53,938 bases of DNA, from NCBI GenBank assembly GCA_905215325.1, contig CAJMPP010000014.1, positions 1-53,938 on the forward strand. The letters are read 5' to 3'. Positions 1 through 9,217 of this stretch are shown here, piece by piece; positions within the stretch are counted from its first letter, which is position 1, and the number at the start of each line of letters is the position of its first letter. The notes below the pieces were generated by a model. That model ran no database searches and was not told the DNA's origin. It saw nothing but the letters and a program-made list of their open reading frames with translations. The position numbers and the translations under genes were made by a program. Origin of the DNA: an uncultured bacterium (GTDB lineage: Bacteria; Actinomycetota; Coriobacteriia; Coriobacteriales; Eggerthellaceae).

Positions 1-15
1 ACTCATATGTTATTC

Positions 16-942
16 CTAATCCTCGGCGTATTCGGAGATGAAGGCATCGAAGGATGCCGCGTCCTGGATGCAGGGGCGGGCGGCCTTGCGGTCGATGCGC
101 TTGACCAGGTTCGACAACACCCCGCCGAAGCCGACCTCGGCGAACACGGCAGCACCCTGATCGGCCAGGGCTTGCACGCTTTGCCCGAAAAGCACCGGAC
201 GGGTCAGATGGTCGACCAGGTGACGTCGCGCCACCTCGGCGGAAAGCGGCTGCGCATCGGTGTTGCAGATCAGCGGGATGGAAGGCTGCTTGAAATCGAC
301 CTTCGCCAGATATGCGCCCAGCTCATCGGCCGCTGGCTGCATCAACGGGCTATGGAACGCGCCGGAGGTTGCCAGGCGCGCGTACCGCTTGCCTGCCGCC
401 TCCCAGGCGGCCTCGGCACGCTCGACGGCAGCCAGCTCTCCGGAGATAACGATCTGGCCTGGGCAATTGAAATTCGCGGGGACGAGCACCTGGCCCTGTG
501 CGCACTCCTCGCACAGCTGCGCGACCGATTCCCCGTCCGCCTTAAGCAGCGCGCTCATCACGCCCGGCCGCTCGGCGGCTGCCTGCGCCATAAGGCGGGC
601 TCGCTCGGCCACGAACGAAAACGTCTCCTCACAAGTGAGCATGCCCGAAACCGCCAGCGCACTGACCTGCCCCAACGAGAATCCGAGCACGGCCTGCGGC
701 TGCACGCCGCGGGCCTGCAGGGCCAACGCGATGCCCACGGACAACGCACAGGTTGCCGGCTGCGCATACCGGGTGTCGTTCAGTTTTTCGGCAGGTGCGC
801 TGGTCATAAGCGCCGCCACGTCATATCCGAGCACGTCGGAAGCGCAATCGAGCACCGCCTTGACCTCGGAAACGCCGAACAGGCTCTCGCCCATGCCGGG
901 CTTTTGGGCGCCTTGGCCCGAGAACATGAATACCGGGTTCAT
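16..942 (-). CDS. fabD: Malonyl-CoA:ACP transacylase
   Basis: Transfers malonyl from CoA to acyl carrier protein, supplying the extender unit for type II fatty-acid synthesis in the cytoplasm. The 308-residue length is normal. The N-terminal SGQGAQ oxyanion motif, the ERARLM arginine and the SGAFHSPLM histidine segment are present. The nucleophile elbow reads GFSLGQ instead of the usual GHSLGE; the serine is kept. The start has an AGGGGGT ribosome binding site and lies 9 nt after the fabK stop, so the two are co-transcribed. A minus-strand ATG at positions 4-6, 9 nt beyond the fabD stop, may begin the next fab gene, but only two codons are in the window. Confidence 0.95.
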   Translation of the reverse strand: MNPVFMFSGQGAQKPGMGESLFGVSEVKAVLDCASDVLGYDVAALMTSAPAEKLNDTRYAQPATCALSVGIALALQARGVQPQAVLGFSLGQVSALAVSGMLTCEETFSFVAERARLMAQAAAERPGVMSALLKADGESVAQLCEECAQGQVLVPANFNCPGQIVISGELAAVERAEAAWEAAGKRYARLATSGAFHSPLMQPAADELGAYLAKVDFKQPSIPLICNTDAQPLSAEVARRHLVDHLTRPVLFGQSVQALADQGAAVFAEVGFGGVLSNLVKRIDRKAARPCIQDAASFDAFISEYAED

Positions 943-951
943 ACCGACCCC

Positions 952-1914
952 CTACCCGCGCGCCGCGTTGGCATCGGAGGCCTGCTGGAGGTTGCGCGCG
1001 CCGACTGTCTGCGCCTGCGCCATCAGCTCGTCGATGACCTCCTGCGCGGTCTTACGCTCATGCACAAGGGCGGCAACCTGGCCGGCCATCATGGAGCCGT
1101 TATCCACATCGCCCTCGACGGCGCGGCGCAAACTGCCCACATACATGGCCTCGAGCTCGTCGCCGTTTTTGGCCATATCGGCCTCCAGCTTGCGCACATT
1201 GCGGGAGAACTTGTTCTTCAGGCAGCGAACGGGATGCCCGCTACCGCGTCCCGTGACGATGGTGTCGGAGTCCTTGGCCGCCAAAACGCGCTCTTTGTAC
1301 GCATCCGAGACGGTACACTCCTCAACGGTGAGGAAGCGCGTGCCCATCTGCACGCCCTCGGCGCCCAGTGCGAACGCGGCCGCCACGCCGCGCCCATCGG
1401 CGATGCCGCCTGCGGCGATGACGGGAATGGAAACGACGTCGCACACCGCAGGGACCAGCGCCATGGTGGTAAGCTCGCCCACATGCCCGCCGCTTTCGGT
1501 GCCCTCGGCCACGACGGCGTCGGCGCCCAAGCGCTCCATACGCTTGGCGAGCGCGGTGGTGGCGACGACGGGGATGACTTTGATGCCGGCCTCTTTCCAC
1601 ATTTCCATATAGTTTGCGGGGCTGCCGGCGCCGGTGGTGATCACGTCGATCTTCAGATCGACGAGCAACCGGGCAAGCTCGGCGGCGTTGGGGTCCATGA
1701 GCATGACATTGGCGCCGATGGGGTTGCCGGTGATCTTGCGAGCAGCCGCTACCTGCTGTTCCACCCATTCAAGCGGGGCGCCTCCGCAGGCGATGATCCC
1801 CAGGCCGCCGGCGGCGCTGACGGCGCCGGCCAAGCTGGCATCGGCGATGCGTGCCATGGCACCCTGGATGATGGGCGCTTCAATGCCCAAAAGCTCGGTG
1901 ATACGGGTATTCAT
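952..1914 (-). CDS. fabK: Enoyl-ACP reductase II, FMN-dependent
   Basis: Reduces trans-2-enoyl-ACP in the last step of each elongation cycle. FabK is the flavin enzyme unrelated to FabI. The protein opens with the family's TRITELLGIEAPIIQGAMARI segment and continues as a TIM barrel of the nitronate monooxygenase superfamily, with glycine-rich FMN contacts (ITTGAGSP, VIAAGGIADGRG, GTRFL). I place the start at the second of two in-frame ATGs because AGGA lies 9 nt upstream of it; the first (position 1920) is only 3 nt from AGGA. It is the first visible gene of a fabK-fabD transcription unit with its own promoter around 1983-2010. Confidence 0.93.
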   Translation of the reverse strand: MNTRITELLGIEAPIIQGAMARIADASLAGAVSAAGGLGIIACGGAPLEWVEQQVAAARKITGNPIGANVMLMDPNAAELARLLVDLKIDVITTGAGSPANYMEMWKEAGIKVIPVVATTALAKRMERLGADAVVAEGTESGGHVGELTTMALVPAVCDVVSIPVIAAGGIADGRGVAAAFALGAEGVQMGTRFLTVEECTVSDAYKERVLAAKDSDTIVTGRGSGHPVRCLKNKFSRNVRKLEADMAKNGDELEAMYVGSLRRAVEGDVDNGSMMAGQVAALVHERKTAQEVIDELMAQAQTVGARNLQQASDANAARG

Positions 1915-1982
1915 ATGCATAGATCCTATTCACGAAAAACAACTTCAAACCGCCTGAAAAGGCGGGAACCGTGTACCCGGAA

Positions 1983-2010
1983 ATGGTAGTGCAAGCGGTA
2001 GGGTTTTCAA
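1983..2010 (-). promoter_or_regulatory. Probable promoter of fabK-fabD
   Basis: On the minus strand TTGAAA (2005-2010) and TACCAT (1983-1988) are separated by 16 nt. Between it and fabK the leader can form a small hairpin, CCGCC/GGCGG (1950-1965). No clear FapR or FabT operator was recognised. Confidence 0.5.
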
Positions 2011-2053
2011 GGCAAACGGAATCCTGTTCACGGTTTCTTCGGTCGGAAATATG

Positions 2054-2080
2054 AAGTCCCACGCTTGTGACGTGGGACTT
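2054..2080 (-). terminator. Hairpin downstream of rnr
   Basis: AAGTCCCACG and CGTGGGACTT form a perfect 10-bp stem with a 7-nt loop, 54 nt beyond the rnr stop. The downstream minus-strand sequence (CATATTTCC) is only weakly T-rich, so termination efficiency is uncertain. Confidence 0.5.
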
Positions 2081-2133
2081 TGCAATCAATTTATTTCACT
2101 TGCGCAGCATTTCGACCTGTGACTTGAACTTGT

Positions 2134-4155
2134 TCATGCAAGACGGAAGTCAAGGCGACCGGCCCGGGCATCCACAGCCACAAGGACCACATTCACGCGC
2201 TGGCCCAACCTGAACACGCGCCCGCTGTCCTGACCGACCAGCATGCAGCCCGCTGCATCGAGGGCGAAATACTCGCCTCCCAAATGCCTGACCGCCACCA
2301 GTCCTTCCGCAGTGTTGTCGAGCTTCACGTACATGCCGTACGTGGCAACCCCAGACACCACCGCCATAAAGCCCTGACCGACGAAGCGGGACATATACTC
2401 GGCAAGCTTGAGCTCCTGCGATTTCCGGGCCGCCTTCTCGGCAACGCGTTCCATATCCGAGGAGTGCTCGGCGATCCAAGGCAGCGCCGCGACCTCCTGC
2501 TCGAAACGCTGCGGGCGTCGCGTGAGCTGCGCACGCAGCATGCGATGCACCACAAGGTCGGGATACCGGCGAATAGGGCTGGTGAAATGCGCATAAGCCG
2601 CGCTTGCCAGGCCGTAATGCCCTTCGCATTCGGGCTTGTAGCACGCGCGCTTCATGGCACGCAGCACAAGCGCCTGCACAAGATCGGCCTCAAGGCGCCC
2701 CTGGCTTTCCGAAATCACCTGTTGCACGGCATGCGCATCGCCGGCCACGAAACGCTCGGGGCTGATGCGGTTGAACCAGCTGAACTCCGAGAGCACGGGA
2801 AGCAACGAGGCAAGGCTGTCGGGCGAAGGCTTCTCGTGCACTCGGTACAAGGCGGGAAAATCGCGCTCGTGCAGATGCGACGCCACCACCTCGTTGGCTA
2901 AGATCATGGCCTCCTCGACCAAGCTGGTAGCCTGATTCTTCACACGAAGGTCCACCCCGCAGGGCTTGCCTGCCCCGTCGAGGATCACGCGAGCCTCGGG
3001 GAATTCGAAGTCAAGGCCGCCGGCAGCTTTCCGGTAGGCGATGCGCGCCTGAGCGAAACCGCTCAGGCTTTCAACACGCCGCATGATGGCATCGTCGATG
3101 CCCTGACCTGCCACGCAGCCTTTCAAGCCGTCAAGCGTGCCGGAGGCGCCGAGCGGTGCGCCCTGCAGCGCATCGAACACCTGATTGTACGTCAGACGGG
3201 CGCATGAGCGCATGAGCGCCGGGTACAGATCGTAGCCGACAGGCCTCCAGTCCTCGTCAAGATACACATCGCATGTCATGCACCTGCGGGTTTCGCCTGG
3301 ATTGAGCGAGCACAGCCCGTTGGAAAGCTGCTCGGGCAGCATGGGGATGACGCGATCGACCAGGTACACGCTGGTGGCGCGCCGGCGCGCATCAAGGTCG
3401 AGCGAGCTGTTCCACTCCACATAATGCGACACATCGGCGATATGGACGCCCAGACGCCACACGGCGCCGTGCTTGCGGAAGTCCTCCGCCGGCTCCAAGG
3501 AAAGCGCATCATCGAAATCCCGGGCATCGGCTGGGTCGATGGTGAACACCATGCGATCGCGGATATCGCGATACCCCGCCGCAAGAGCGCCCACTTCGTC
3601 GAGGACCGCCGCATCGGCTTGCACCAAGGCTCCTTCCGAGAACACGGTTTCAAGCTTGGCGCGAGCGATGATGGATTCAACGGAGGCGGTGGCCTCGTCG
3701 GCCATGCCGAGCACTTCCTCGATAACGCCGCACGCGGCCTCATGCCGCGAAGGGTATGCCGTCATGCGAACGCGCACAAGGGCCCCATCCGGGACATCAG
3801 GGGAATCGGCGCGCATGGTGAAGATGTCATAGGAGATGTTATGGTCCTCGGGCACCACCACGCCGAAAGGCTCGGCTACCTCATAGCGGCCCACGACGGT
3901 ATCGTGCGCTCGATCGATGACGCGCAGCACGCGCGCCGCCGGCCGATCGGCGTGAGCGCCGTCGGACGCGCCGCGCGCAGGAAGCGGCGCCACTTCCACC
4001 AAGTCGCCGTCGAAAGCCCCGGCCATCTTCGATTCCGGGACGAAGTATTCCCCTTCCGCCGTCCGCACGAAGCCGAACGACCCCGCATGGACCACTAGAA
4101 CGCCGTGAGGATTGGGGCGCGGACGGCGACGCGTATGCTTGCGCGTGCGACCCAT
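2134..4155 (-). CDS. rnr: Ribonuclease R (RNB-family 3'-5' exoribonuclease)
   Basis: Degrades structured RNA processively from the 3' end and takes part in mRNA turnover and ribosome quality control. The 673-residue protein has an N-terminal cold-shock-like OB domain (HGVLVVHAGSFGFVRT), a central RNB catalytic domain with the metal-binding ARDFDDALSLE motif, and a C-terminal S1 domain (GVATYGMYVKLDNTAEGLV). It is shorter than many RNase R proteins because the N-terminal helical domain is reduced to a basic stretch. The ATG follows the ctpA stop with no gap, so translation is probably coupled. smpB, a frequent neighbour, is not present between rnr and fabK. Confidence 0.93.
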   Translation of the reverse strand: MGRTRKHTRRRPRPNPHGVLVVHAGSFGFVRTAEGEYFVPESKMAGAFDGDLVEVAPLPARGASDGAHADRPAARVLRVIDRAHDTVVGRYEVAEPFGVVVPEDHNISYDIFTMRADSPDVPDGALVRVRMTAYPSRHEAACGVIEEVLGMADEATASVESIIARAKLETVFSEGALVQADAAVLDEVGALAAGYRDIRDRMVFTIDPADARDFDDALSLEPAEDFRKHGAVWRLGVHIADVSHYVEWNSSLDLDARRRATSVYLVDRVIPMLPEQLSNGLCSLNPGETRRCMTCDVYLDEDWRPVGYDLYPALMRSCARLTYNQVFDALQGAPLGASGTLDGLKGCVAGQGIDDAIMRRVESLSGFAQARIAYRKAAGGLDFEFPEARVILDGAGKPCGVDLRVKNQATSLVEEAMILANEVVASHLHERDFPALYRVHEKPSPDSLASLLPVLSEFSWFNRISPERFVAGDAHAVQQVISESQGRLEADLVQALVLRAMKRACYKPECEGHYGLASAAYAHFTSPIRRYPDLVVHRMLRAQLTRRPQRFEQEVAALPWIAEHSSDMERVAEKAARKSQELKLAEYMSRFVGQGFMAVVSGVATYGMYVKLDNTAEGLVAVRHLGGEYFALDAAGCMLVGQDSGRVFRLGQRVNVVLVAVDARAGRLDFRLA

Positions 4156-5445
4156 CTACTCACGCACCATGGATTGCGCGGTCTCCATGGCCAACGACTT
4201 TTGATTGTCGCTATCATCGGAACGGCCGATGGAGATGTCGGGGTTGATGCCCAGACCGTCGATGTCGTGATCGAGCGGGCTTTTGTAATACGCGGCCGTA
4301 TAGCGCAACGCGCCGCCGAACGTGAGTTCGTGGGTGACCTGCACCGAGCCCTTGCCGAGCGTGGTGGTTCCCATGATGGTGGCTCGCTCGTTGTCCTTCA
4401 ACGACGCGGCTATGACCTCCGCCGAAGACGAAGTGTTGCCGTTGACGAGCACTACCAACGGCTTGTCGGTGAGCACATCGCCCGTGGCGTTTTTCGTGGT
4501 CTCGTCCGAGCTTGTCGTGGTAATGCGAACGATAGTGCCGCTTTTGATGAAATAGCTGGAGATGTCCACGGCTTGCGTAAGGTATCCGCCGGGATTGTCG
4601 CGCAGGTCCAGAACATAGGATTGCGCACCCCTTGCATCAAGGTCGACGATAGCCTGCCGCACCAGCTGGGCGGAATTCTGCGTGATCTGCTTCAGTTGGA
4701 TATAACCAACGTTGTTCGTAAGTTCGGTGGTGACGTTTTTGACCGTTTGATCCGTGACGGTGAGCGTGGTGGTGAACTCGGTGCCCTTGGTGTCGTCAAG
4801 CGAGGAACCGCGCCTCCAGGTGATGACCACCTGCGAGCCCTGGTCGCGCTTGATCGCCTGGGTGACCTCGGATGCGGTCCAAGCATGGCTGCGGTCGCCA
4901 TCGACGGAAACCACCACGTCATCGGTTTGCACGTCGGCCATCTGAGCCGGCGATCCCTCGAACACGTCGACCGCGTAGGCGCTGCCGTTATATTCGCTGA
5001 ACAGCACGCCGATGCCGCCGCCGTTGTCGGAGGCGTCGGAAGCAGACGATGAGGCGGCGAAGCGGCTTGCGTCGTAATAGCGCAGATACGGGTCCTGCGT
5101 GGACACGGCGAACGCATCGAGCATCTTGGTGGTGGCGGTATCGAGATCATACGAATCAAGGCTGTCCTTGTTCACGATGGTCTCCACCTCGCCCACGCGA
5201 GCCGAGAGCGAATTATAGGTTTGCTGCGTTTGCGCGGCCTTCGCCTTCGCATCCTGGGTACCCGTGAGCTGCGTGAGGCCTAACGCATCGAGCAGCTCCA
5301 CGTCTCCGCGAACGGCGAAGCCGCCGACAAATGCGGCGGCTACGACGATGATCAAGCTGAACAGCTTCGCAAGCTTTATGTTGCGGGCCCGCGCCTTGCG
5401 CGCGGACGCCGCCATGTTGGCAAGTTTATCGGTATGCCTTGGCAT
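4156..5445 (-). CDS. S41-family carboxy-terminal processing protease
   Basis: Membrane-anchored serine protease of the CtpA/CtpB family that acts on exported proteins. Residues about 28-46 form an N-terminal membrane anchor, a PDZ domain covers about 140-205 (GGGIGVLFSEYNG, GSPAQMADV), and the S41 core follows. The Ser-Lys dyad is visible as NTSSSAEV (about 337-344) and TLGKGSVQ (Lys365). The 429-residue length is typical. The start has GAGGAG 5 nt upstream and lies 16 bp after ftsX. The ftsE-ftsX-ctp order suggests a role in cell-wall remodelling at division; the substrate is unknown. Confidence 0.9.
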   Translation of the reverse strand: MPRHTDKLANMAASARKARARNIKLAKLFSLIIVVAAAFVGGFAVRGDVELLDALGLTQLTGTQDAKAKAAQTQQTYNSLSARVGEVETIVNKDSLDSYDLDTATTKMLDAFAVSTQDPYLRYYDASRFAASSSASDASDNGGGIGVLFSEYNGSAYAVDVFEGSPAQMADVQTDDVVVSVDGDRSHAWTASEVTQAIKRDQGSQVVITWRRGSSLDDTKGTEFTTTLTVTDQTVKNVTTELTNNVGYIQLKQITQNSAQLVRQAIVDLDARGAQSYVLDLRDNPGGYLTQAVDISSYFIKSGTIVRITTTSSDETTKNATGDVLTDKPLVVLVNGNTSSSAEVIAASLKDNERATIMGTTTLGKGSVQVTHELTFGGALRYTAAYYKSPLDHDIDGLGINPDISIGRSDDSDNQKSLAMETAQSMVRE

Positions 5446-5461
5446 GCATGCTCCTCAAGCG

Positions 5462-6370
5462 CTACACCTTCAGATAACGACGCATGGCGAATGCCGAGCC
5501 GATCAAACCGATGACCAGGCCGAACACCGCAAGCATCACATAGAACATGGCGAAAGTGCCAGCGGAAAGGTCGATGGGCAGCCATGTAAGCGCATCCTGC
5601 AGCTTAGGCATGGCCACATTACGCAGAACCTCGAGGGTGCCGATGGCGAGCGCAGCGCCCACAATGGCATGCAGCGCGCCCTCCATCAGGAAGGGCCCTC
5701 GGATGAACCCGTTGGAGGCGCCAACCAGGCGCATGATGGCGATTTCCTTGCGGCGTGCCAGAATCGCCAAGCGGATGGTGTTGTTGATAAACACCAAGGC
5801 GATGAAGATGAGCAAGCCCACAAGCGCAACACCGATGACGCGCACATAGCTGGTCAGCTGGAACAGGCGGTCGACCGTCTTCTCGCCGTAACGCAGCGAA
5901 TCGGAGGGGTTGGAGGGATTGTCGCAGATCTTCTGGAACGTCTTGTTCGCCTCGATCTGGGAGGCGACATCCTCGACCATCTTCGGGTCGGACAGCTCGA
6001 CGTCGATGGAAGCCGGCAGCGGGTTCTGCCCGTCAAGCGACTCGGCGATATCGGAGCCGGAAGACGCCTTGAAGTTCTCGAGCGCCTGCTCCTTGTCGGT
6101 GTAGCTGACGTTGGCGACCGATGACATGGACTTGATCTCGGATTGCAGCGACTGCACGTCAGAGCTGGATGCGCTATCGGCGATCCAGACCGTGATGTTG
6201 ACTTCCTGCTCCACGGACTTCACCACGTTGTTGACCACCGAACCGCCCACCAAGAAGATGCCGATGATGAGCAGCGACAGGAAGATGGTGACAATGGAGC
6301 CGAGCGCAGTGGAAAGGTTGCGCGTGAAGCCTGTCAGCGACTCCTTGAGGAAATAGAAGAAACTAGACAT
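5462..6370 (-). CDS. ftsX: Cell-division ABC transporter permease FtsX
   Basis: Integral membrane partner of FtsE. The complex does not transport a solute but relays ATP hydrolysis to extracytoplasmic peptidoglycan hydrolases. The 302-residue protein has one N-terminal membrane segment (about 22-45, SIVTIFLSLLIIGIFLVGG), a large extracytoplasmic loop (about 50-170), and three further membrane segments in the C-terminal FtsX domain, including the conserved RRKEIAIMRLVGASNGFIRGPF region. The first 8 nt overlap the end of ftsE, so the two are translationally coupled. Confidence 0.95.
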   Translation of the reverse strand: MSSFFYFLKESLTGFTRNLSTALGSIVTIFLSLLIIGIFLVGGSVVNNVVKSVEQEVNITVWIADSASSSDVQSLQSEIKSMSSVANVSYTDKEQALENFKASSGSDIAESLDGQNPLPASIDVELSDPKMVEDVASQIEANKTFQKICDNPSNPSDSLRYGEKTVDRLFQLTSYVRVIGVALVGLLIFIALVFINNTIRLAILARRKEIAIMRLVGASNGFIRGPFLMEGALHAIVGAALAIGTLEVLRNVAMPKLQDALTWLPIDLSAGTFAMFYVMLAVFGLVIGLIGSAFAMRRYLKV

Positions 6371-7217
6371 CGAAACCGTACACCCCTCGATCTTGGTCGC
6401 GCGTCAGGTTACCGCGGTCGAGCGCGATAACGCGGCGACGCATGTTGTCCACCATCTCGCGGTCATGGGTTGCCACGACCACCGTGGTGCCGGTGCGGTT
6501 GATGCGCTCGAGCAGGTCCATGATGCCGCGGGAGGTTTGCGGGTCAAGGTTACCCGTGGGCTCGTCGCAGATAAGGATGGGAGGACGGTTCACGATGGCG
6601 CGGGCGATGGATACGCGCTGCTGCTCGCCGCCGGAAAGCTGGTCCGGACGCTTATTCAGCTTGTCCTGCAGGCCCACCAGACGCAACACCTCGGGCACCT
6701 GCGTTTTGATGACATGACGGGACTTGCCGATTACCTCCAGCGCAAACGCCACGTTCTCGAACACCGTTTTGTTCGGAAGCAGCTTGAAGTCCTGGAACAC
6801 GCAGCCGATGTTGCGGCGCAGATACGGCACACGCCAGTTGCGCATGTTCGCAAGATCCTCATCGGCGATGTAGATATGGCCCTGCGTGGGCTTTACTTCG
6901 CGGATGAGCATGCGGATGAAGGTGGTTTTGCCGGAGCCGGAATGGCCGACCAGGAACACGAATTCGCCAGCGAAGATCTGCAGGGAGACGTCGTTGAGGG
7001 CCGGCTTGTTAGGCTGAGCCGGGTACACCTTGGTCACATGATCGAACGTGATGACGGGCGTACCCGACTGCTGCGGGGTATCTTCGATCTCAAGCGTCGG
7101 AAGCGACGCGGACAGCTGCGATGTCACCTGTCGCGGCGGCGCAGCATGGGCGCCTGCGCGCCTTTGCGGGCGCACGGGAGCCGCATGGCTCATATCGTTC
7201 GTCACAGTTTGCTCCAT
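6363..7217 (-). CDS. ftsE: Cell-division ATP-binding protein FtsE
   Basis: ATPase of the FtsEX complex. Walker A (GHSGSGKTT), the ABC signature (LSGGEQQRVSIARA) and Walker B (LICDEPTGNLD) are intact. At 284 residues it is about 50 longer than most FtsE proteins. The excess is an N-terminal Ala/Pro/Arg/Gln-rich, probably disordered tail before the ABC core, which begins at about residue 53 with VITFDHVTKVYPAQPNKPAL. Two starts are possible: the ATG given here, or a GTG four codons later (7205) that has GGAG 6 nt upstream. Confidence 0.95.
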   Translation of the reverse strand: MEQTVTNDMSHAAPVRPQRRAGAHAAPPRQVTSQLSASLPTLEIEDTPQQSGTPVITFDHVTKVYPAQPNKPALNDVSLQIFAGEFVFLVGHSGSGKTTFIRMLIREVKPTQGHIYIADEDLANMRNWRVPYLRRNIGCVFQDFKLLPNKTVFENVAFALEVIGKSRHVIKTQVPEVLRLVGLQDKLNKRPDQLSGGEQQRVSIARAIVNRPPILICDEPTGNLDPQTSRGIMDLLERINRTGTTVVVATHDREMVDNMRRRVIALDRGNLTRDQDRGVYGFDV

Positions 7218-7262
7218 TCATATAGTGATGTACTGTAGACGAAGACGATTTTATCAGATGCC

Positions 7263-8228
7263 CTACTTGAGCGTGAGGCTTTTCACAGCTTTGACAATCG
7301 CCTTGGAGTCCAAGCCGAAGTACGCCATAAGCTCCTCGAACTCGCCGGATTTGCCGAAACGGTCGTCCATGCCCACGAAGCGCATGGGAACCGGGCACTC
7401 CTCGGCAAGGGCGCGCGACACGGCCGTACCCAGGCCGCCGTGGATGCTGTGCTCCTCGGCGACGACCACGCGACCGGTCTTGCGAGCGGAGGCGACGATG
7501 GTGGCACGGTCGAGGGGCTTGACGGAGAATGCGTCGATGACTTCGGCGGACACGCCCTCGGCGGCAAGCTCGTCGGCGGCTGCCAGGGCCTGCTCGACCT
7601 CTACGCCGCAGGCCACGATGGTGACATCGGAGCCCTCGCGCAGCGTGTAGGCGCGGCCGAGCTCCAGCTCGACGCCGTCGGCGTACACGGCCGGCACGCT
7701 GGCGCGGCCCATGCGCACATAGACCGGACCGGGCGTTTCGGCGGCCAGACGGATGGCGGCGACTGCTGCGGCGTAGTCAGCCGGCACGAGCACGCGCATG
7801 TGCGGAAGACCTGCCATAAGCGAGATATCCTCGAGCATCTGGTGGCTGCCGCCGTCAGGACCCACGGACACGCCGGCGTGCGTAGGGGCGATCTTGACGT
7901 TCAGGTCGGAATAGCACACGGTGTTGCGGATCTGGTCGTAGGCGCGGCCGGTGCCGAACACGGCGAAGCTGCCGGTGAACGCGATGTTGCCGGTGGTCGC
8001 AAGGCCTGCCGCCACGTCGATCATGTTCTGCTCGGCGATGCCGCAGTTGAACAGACGGTCGGCGTAACCGGCCTTCGCGAACTTGGCGGTGGTGGTGGAG
8101 CCGGTCAGGTCGGCATCGACGGCGACGACGGGCACGCCCTCGCCGGCGAGCTCGGCGAGCGTAACGCCGTATGCGGCACGCGTGGCGCGCTTGACCTGGG
8201 ACTGTTCTGCATTTGCAAGCGTAACCAT
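7263..8228 (-). CDS. Transketolase, C-terminal subunit
   Basis: Carries the pyrimidine-binding and C-terminal domains of a split transketolase, which moves two-carbon ketol units between pentose-phosphate sugars. The 321-residue protein shows the transketolase pyrimidine-domain features (FNCGIAEQNMIDVAAGLA, DGGSHQMLEDISLM) and a C-terminal domain (AEEHSIHGGLGTAV). Its 5' end is 3 nt from the stop of the N-terminal subunit gene, so the two halves are made together and should assemble into the thiamine-diphosphate enzyme. Confidence 0.92.
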   Translation of the reverse strand: MVTLANAEQSQVKRATRAAYGVTLAELAGEGVPVVAVDADLTGSTTTAKFAKAGYADRLFNCGIAEQNMIDVAAGLATTGNIAFTGSFAVFGTGRAYDQIRNTVCYSDLNVKIAPTHAGVSVGPDGGSHQMLEDISLMAGLPHMRVLVPADYAAAVAAIRLAAETPGPVYVRMGRASVPAVYADGVELELGRAYTLREGSDVTIVACGVEVEQALAAADELAAEGVSAEVIDAFSVKPLDRATIVASARKTGRVVVAEEHSIHGGLGTAVSRALAEECPVPMRFVGMDDRFGKSGEFEELMAYFGLDSKAIVKAVKSLTLK

Positions 8229-8231
8229 CGC

Positions 8232-9059
8232 TTATGCCTCCTTACGTGCGGCCTCGAGCTCGGCCACAGCCTGCTCGGTCTGCTCGGCGTTGGGCGCCTT
8301 GCCGTGCCAACCTGCCTGGTTTTCCATGAACGACACGCCGCGGCCCTTGACGGTGTTGGCCACAAGAACTTGCGGGCGGCCGTCGGCGGCGCGCTTGGCG
8401 GCGTTGAGAGCCTTGATGAGCGCATCGATGTCGTGGCCGTCCACCTGGCTGGCCTCCCAGCCGAACGCGGAGAACTTGGCGCACATGTCGCCGGGGTCGC
8501 ACACGTCGGCAGTATCGCCGTCGATCTGCAGATGGTTGCGGTCGACGATGGCAACGAGGTTGTCCAGGTTCTCATGAGCGGCCCACATGGCGGCCTCCCA
8601 AACCTGGCCCTCTTCGCACTCGCCGTCGCCGAGCAGGCAGAACACACGCTGAGGCTTGCCCGCCAGCTTCAGGCCGGCCGCCATGCCGGCGGCGATGGAC
8701 AGGCCCTGGCCGAGAGAGCCGGTGGAAACCTCGACGCCCGGGCACAGGTTGCAGTCGGGATGGCCCTGCAGGCGCGTGCCCAGCTTGCGCAACGTCTTGA
8801 GCTCCTCGCGCGGGAAGTAGCCGGCATGTGCGAGCGCCGCGTACAGCGCGGGCGCCGCATGGCCCTTCGCCAGGACGAACCGGTCGCGGTCCTCCCACTT
8901 CGGCTGCTCCGGATCATGGTCCATCACGCCGCCGAAATACAGCGCGGTGAGGATGTCGGTGCACGAAAGCGAGCCGCCGGGATGTCCGCTTCCCGCCTCG
9001 GCGATCATGCGCACGATGTCGATGCGCATATCGCATGCCCGCTGCTCAAGCTCGGTCAT
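8232..9059 (-). CDS. Transketolase, N-terminal (thiamine diphosphate) subunit
   Basis: First half of the split transketolase. It contains the substrate loop GSGHPGGSLSC and the thiamine-diphosphate/Mg motif that starts GDGECEEGQVWE and ends near IVDRN. I start it at the MTELEQ methionine because AAAGGA lies just upstream; the frame stays open for 30 more codons but without a ribosome binding site. The leader contains a hairpin (ACGCGG/CCGCGT, 9104-9119). Because the enzyme is encoded as two adjacent genes, a single-gene search for tkt may miss it. Confidence 0.92.
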   Translation of the reverse strand: MTELEQRACDMRIDIVRMIAEAGSGHPGGSLSCTDILTALYFGGVMDHDPEQPKWEDRDRFVLAKGHAAPALYAALAHAGYFPREELKTLRKLGTRLQGHPDCNLCPGVEVSTGSLGQGLSIAAGMAAGLKLAGKPQRVFCLLGDGECEEGQVWEAAMWAAHENLDNLVAIVDRNHLQIDGDTADVCDPGDMCAKFSAFGWEASQVDGHDIDALIKALNAAKRAADGRPQVLVANTVKGRGVSFMENQAGWHGKAPNAEQTEQAVAELEAARKEA

Positions 9060-9217
9060 TGCTTGTCCTTTCGTCGTTTTGACGCTTTCACTATCAACAG
9101 GGAACGCGGTTGCCCGCGTCCCGCTATCGCTATACCATGGCTCCCCCATCGGCGGCGTTGCGCCGGCAAGAGGACGGTGCCCGAAGCCGCATCATGCGCC
9201 TGCGAGCACCTTGAAGG

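Noticed and set aside
1915..2133. smpB or tmRNA downstream of rnr
   Set aside because: The spacer is too short, and contains only a hairpin and a promoter.
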